NCBI GenBank assembly: GCA_021806765.1
Contig: JAJZQR010000191.1
Span: forward strand, 1 to 10,142
DNA length: 10,142 bases
Direction: 5' to 3'
From: Chloroflexota bacterium
Lineage (GTDB): Bacteria; Chloroflexota; UBA6077
In this document: positions 8,193-10,142 of the stretch, one piece after another
Layout of the letters: every line of letters begins with the position of its first letter
Position numbering within the stretch: position 1 is the first letter of the stretch
Position numbers and translations under genes: made by a program
The notes under the pieces: model-generated
Seen by the model: only the letters and a program-made list of their open reading frames with translations
Database searches by the model: none
Told to the model about the DNA's origin: nothing

Positions 8193-8220
8193 GTAGGGGC
8201 CGGCGTCTCTGTCGGCCCCT
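8193..8220. repeat. GTAG-headed hairpin after the first secreted hydrolase, possible terminator
   Basis: AGGGGCCG (8195-8202) and CGGCCCCT (8213-8220) form a perfect 8-bp stem with a 10-base loop, 73 bases after the hydrolase stop. GTAG (8193-8196) sits at its 5' foot. It is followed by CCTCTATACC, with no T-run, so it is either a weak terminator or one more dispersed palindromic element of the cluster that follows. Confidence 0.5.
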
Positions 8221-8227
8221 CCTCTAT

Positions 8228-8293
8228 ACCTCGTAGTAACGACTTTAGTCGTTCGTCCTTACCTCGTAGTAACGACTTTAGTCGTTCGTCCTT
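8228..8293 (+). repeat. Two exact tandem copies of a 33-bp unit containing a GTAG-headed hairpin
   Basis: Bases 8228-8260 and 8261-8293 are identical. Each carries GTAG (8233-8236; 8266-8269), one base, then AACGAC-TTTA-GTCGTT, a 6 to 7-bp palindrome with a tiny loop, then CG. The layout (GTAG foot plus hairpin) is that of REP elements recognised by Y1-type TnpA-REP transposases. Confidence 0.85.
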
Positions 8294-8309
8294 GCCCTCG
8301 GAAGCGGCA

Positions 8310-8333
8310 ACGAACGACTGAAGTCGTTACTAC
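8310..8333 (-). repeat. Inverted third copy of the GTAG hairpin element
   Basis: The reverse complement of 8310-8333 matches 24 bases of the tandem unit (8266-8289) with one difference in the loop (TTCA instead of TTTA). Copies 2 and 3 therefore form an inverted pair with a 20-base centre that could fold into one long hairpin, as in REPIN/BIME repeats. Confidence 0.85.
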
Positions 8334-8345
8334 CTGTCACCCGGT

Positions 8346-8377
8346 CCCCCCGTCCCCCCGTCTCCCCGTCCCCCCCC
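8346..8377 (-). repeat. C-run tract with four G-runs on the minus strand (G-quadruplex motif)
   Basis: Runs of 6, 6, 4 and 8 C are separated by GT, GTCT and GT. On the minus strand this gives four G-runs of at least four with 2 to 4-base loops, a canonical G-quadruplex pattern. A related G-rich sequence in the opposite orientation lies at 8125-8148 (GACGGGGAGATGGGGAGAGG and on), just after the hydrolase stop, so the two G/C tracts bracket the hairpin cluster as an imperfect inverted repeat. Confidence 0.6.
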
Positions 8378-8427
8378 TCTTTTCCTATGGCAGGAAGCAG
8401 GCTGTTGTAGTAGCCTGCACCCACCGA

Positions 8428-8436
8428 TGATAGAAT
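8428..8436 (+). promoter_or_regulatory. Possible extended -10 promoter of the second secreted hydrolase
   Basis: TGATAGAAT combines the extended -10 TGN with TAGAAT (8431-8436). The only -35-like sequence, TTGTAG at 8405-8410, is 20 bases away, longer than normal, so the promoter would rely on the extended -10. Transcription would start near 8443, leaving a leader of about 170 bases. Confidence 0.4.
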
Positions 8437-8538
8437 CGGCAGCGGATGGGCCGGTGAGAGCGCGGCGTTTTCGGCCGCCCTCCGGCGCCATTGTGTGGCA
8501 CGAGGCGTGCTGCGTTGAAGATGTTGAGGAGAAGCTCC

Positions 8539-8625
8539 GTGCGCACAGGTAATCCCACCTCTGAGCGGTCACGGAACCCGGCGAGGCGGCCTCGGATCGT
8601 TGCGAGACGAAATGCCGCACCTTAG
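8539..8625 (+). CDS. Candidate 28-codon Arg-rich leader frame overlapping the second hydrolase start
   Basis: A GTG start at 8539 sits 7 bases after a good AGGAG (8527-8531) and opens 28 codons rich in arginine (SERSRNPARRPRIVARRN), ending at TAG 8623-8625. It overlaps the hydrolase ATG (8612) by 14 bases in another frame. The hydrolase itself lacks a clear ribosome binding site, so its translation may depend on this frame by coupling. The junction CCT TAG G would also permit a +1 slip (CCT to CTT) fusing the two, or a sequencing indel may hide a longer N-terminus. No homologue is recognised. Confidence 0.3.
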   Translation: MRTGNPTSERSRNPARRPRIVARRNAAP

Positions 8626-10009
8626 GCAGCCTCCGAGGGCCGGTTCGCTCATCCGGTACACAATCTTCGCTATGCTGGCGATGGGCTGCCTCCTGGCAAG
8701 CCCTCTCCTATCCATATCCACGACCCAGGCTGCAGGGCCGGAGGCATCTGGACCTGCGGAAGCAGGAATGGCCGAAGCGCTGCCCACCGACGAGGCGGGG
8801 CTGGCACCGGAAGCAGGAATAGCCGAGGCGCTACCCACCGACGGCCAGGGGTTGGAACCGGAAGCGGAAGCGGGCGAGGCGCTGCCAACCGACGGCCAGG
8901 TGACGGCGCTGGCATCCGACGTCGCCGCCGCTCCCGTGGAGTCTCTCTGGGCGGCGCCGAACTCCCGGGTCTCCTCCCTGAACGGCCGGTTCCTGCTGCT
9001 CAACATGCACGGCGCGCTCTTCCACTCGGAGAGCAAAGACCTGGAGGAGAACGTGGCCTACGCCCGCTGGATAGGTGCCGGGGTGATCCGCGTCTTCGCC
9101 ACCGACAACAACACCGGCAGGAGTTGGAGCGGGAAAGAGGTGGGGAGCCGCATCGCCCAGATGGCCCCGGCGCTCCGGGCCGCCGGCATCAAGCTGATCG
9201 TCGCGCTCACCAACAACCACCGGCCGGTGCCCGGGGAGGCCACGGAAAGCTCGGGCTGGATGGACGGCTATTACCAGCTGCTGCTGCCCTTCTACACCCA
9301 GAACTGGCGAGCGGCCTACCTCCCCTTCATCCGAGACTTGATCGGCACGGTCAAGGAGTCGGGAGCGCTGGACGTGATCTTCGCCTGGGAGCTGGGCAAC
9401 GAGTTGCACACCCCCGTGGAGCCGGTGGACATCGTCCCCTTCATCACCGGAGCGGTCCAGGAGATCCTACAGGTCGATCCCGACACGCCCATCTTCTCCG
9501 GAACCATGGGTATTCAGCACCTGCACCCCTACCGACCCGACTCCATCATCGGGCGGTGGCTCTACTGCGACGCACCGGTGGATGCCTATACCCTCCACGC
9601 CTACGACTGGCTGGGCACTGAGAACCCGGGCGACATGCCGATCAACTACGACTTCGATTCCGTGCTGGCGGAGCCCTGCCCCAACGGCCGGCGGCTACCG
9701 GTAATCGTGGAGGAGCTGGGCACGTCGCGAGAGCTAACGGGCCTATACACGGCACAGCAGGAACAGAAGCGTCTGGAGCAGGAGGTCAAGCAGATCCGAT
9801 ACGTCCTGGATCACTATCCTCGGGTCATCGGCATCGGGGCATGGAACGGGGAGAGCCCCAGGGTGACGGACAAGAGGTTCAGCGACAATCGCCGGGGGCT
9901 CACCTCCTACGGACCCTTGGCCGATGGCAGCGGTTCGGGCTACGTGGGAGGCAGCGGGGTGCGGGCCCAGCTGGAGGAGCTGCTGCGCAACCTGCCCGCT
10001 CGACCCTAG
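8612..10009 (+). CDS. Secreted clan GH-A (GH5-like) glycoside hydrolase with repeat linker
   Basis: A 465-residue exported protein, likely a retaining beta-glycanase such as an endo-mannanase-type GH5 enzyme. From ATG 8612 the N-terminus has a basic region (PHLRQPPRAGSLIR), a hydrophobic stretch (16-35) and a likely cleavage near TTQA (37-40). A low-complexity linker follows with two clear 17-residue repeats and a decayed third (50-100, units EAGxAEALPTD...). The TIM-barrel domain (about 120-460) carries WELGNELH, with Glu264 as expected acid/base after Asn263, and VIVEELG, with Glu368 as expected nucleophile; TLHAYDW (327-333) fits the active-site His/Tyr strand. The start is uncertain: a TTG four codons earlier (8600) is possible, and neither has a good ribosome binding site. 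Same strand as the first secreted hydrolase and perhaps part of the same polysaccharide-degrading role, but with its own leader. Substrate not resolved. Confidence 0.85.
   Translation: MPHLRQPPRAGSLIRYTIFAMLAMGCLLASPLLSISTTQAAGPEASGPAEAGMAEALPTDEAGLAPEAGIAEALPTDGQGLEPEAEAGEALPTDGQVTALASDVAAAPVESLWAAPNSRVSSLNGRFLLLNMHGALFHSESKDLEENVAYARWIGAGVIRVFATDNNTGRSWSGKEVGSRIAQMAPALRAAGIKLIVALTNNHRPVPGEATESSGWMDGYYQLLLPFYTQNWRAAYLPFIRDLIGTVKESGALDVIFAWELGNELHTPVEPVDIVPFITGAVQEILQVDPDTPIFSGTMGIQHLHPYRPDSIIGRWLYCDAPVDAYTLHAYDWLGTENPGDMPINYDFDSVLAEPCPNGRRLPVIVEELGTSRELTGLYTAQQEQKRLEQEVKQIRYVLDHYPRVIGIGAWNGESPRVTDKRFSDNRRGLTSYGPLADGSGSGYVGGSGVRAQLEELLRNLPARP
8759..8911 (+). repeat. 51-bp tandem repeat inside the hydrolase linker
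   Basis: Units 8759-8809 and 8810-8860 encode EAGMAEALPTDEAGLAP and EAGIAEALPTDGQGLEP. A third, diverged unit (8861-8911) keeps only EALPTDGQ. The units differ mostly at codon third positions and a few residues, which suggests an older duplication. The acidic, Ala/Pro-rich product looks like a flexible spacer between the membrane or signal region and the catalytic domain. Confidence 0.8.
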
Positions 10010-10048
10010 CCCAGATTACTCACGGCGGCAGGGGCCAGAGAGAAAGCC

Positions 10049-10140
10049 TGTAGCCGCAGGCTTTACGCCTGCGCGCTCCACGTGGTGAAGCTGCGCTCTG
10101 TCGAACATGGCTACGCGCACCCGTGAAGGGTGCGGCTACA
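10049..10140. repeat. Inverted pair of 27-base GTAG hairpin elements (REPIN/BIME-like)
   Basis: Element 1 (10049-10075, plus) and element 2 (10140-10114, minus) both read TGTAGCCGCA, two variable bases, CTTYACG, two variable bases, TGCGCG. Each contains a 7-bp stem with a 5-base TTYAC loop: CGCAGGC/GCCTGCG in one and CGCACCC/GGGTGCG in the other. The variable bases change on both sides so that pairing is kept. The 38-base centre holds the palindrome CCACGTGG. The pair starts 39 bases after the hydrolase stop and could also act as a terminator region. Confidence 0.8.
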
Positions 10141-10142
10141 AG

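Larger units (their letters stand above)
8120..8538. other. Gene-free stretch between the two secreted hydrolases
   Basis: Apart from the G-rich and C-rich tracts and the hairpin elements listed separately, this stretch shows a short GCAGGCT/AGCCTGC hairpin (8397-8403 with 8412-8418) and a possible promoter at 8428-8436. A minus-strand frame of 96 codons crosses it, but it reads through the low-complexity tract and has no ribosome binding site or recognisable protein features. I see no RNA gene here. Confidence 0.6.

Noticed and set aside
8228..8333. CRISPR array from the repeated 33-bp unit
   Set aside because: The copies are directly adjacent without spacers, one is inverted, and no cas gene is present.
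8330..8620. Minus-strand frame of 96 codons between the two secreted hydrolases
   Set aside because: It reads through the low-complexity C-run tract, has no ribosome binding site and overlaps the leader of the downstream gene.

Overview
The window is GC-rich bacterial chromosome with tightly packed housekeeping genes on the left and two secreted glycoside hydrolases on the right. The best guess for the source is a member of the Chloroflexota. This rests on the N-terminal 'GGxxxxGYPVT...Q' type modules of the 6293-8119 protein, which I associate with that phylum, on the frequent TTG starts, and on GTAG-headed hairpin repeats between genes. No 16S gene or other phylogenetic anchor is present, so the assignment is an inference.

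Left part, all on the minus strand (1-6080): a divergent promoter at 6051-6079 (TTTACA, 17 bp, TATAAT) drives greA (transcript cleavage factor) through a leader with a strong hairpin. Then follow lysS (lysyl-tRNA synthetase), a cytoplasmic GH57 alpha-glucan enzyme and serS (seryl-tRNA synthetase). The last three are separated by only 8 and 9 bases and look co-transcribed. Beyond serS, a separate promoter at 222-250 (TTGACT, 17 bp, TAGAAT) drives the large, Alu-domain-containing SRP RNA, whose 3' end lies off the left edge. This is a translation and secretion block with one carbohydrate enzyme inserted in it.

Right part, plus strand (6135-10142): a TTGCCA-17-TATAAT promoter precedes a 608-residue secreted clan GH-A hydrolase. 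About 490 bases without a large gene follow, holding hairpins, a 33-bp tandem repeat with an inverted copy, and a C-run tract. Next comes a second secreted clan GH-A (GH5-like) hydrolase with a 17-residue repeat linker. The window ends in an inverted pair of 27-base hairpin elements. Each secreted hydrolase is preceded by a short open frame with a good ribosome binding site that overlaps the hydrolase start.

The points most worth following are: (1) GreA lacks the usual acidic pair at its coiled-coil tip (Asp to Asn, Glu to Asp); (2) two different hairpin repeat families share the layout GTAG-N-stem-TTYA-stem, occur in inverted pairs, and in one pair show compensatory stem changes, like REP/REPIN elements mobilised by TnpA-REP transposases; (3) overlapping upstream frames precede both secreted hydrolases; (4) a GH57 gene lies between two tRNA synthetase genes. 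I saw no CRISPR array, tRNA, complete transposase or defence gene.
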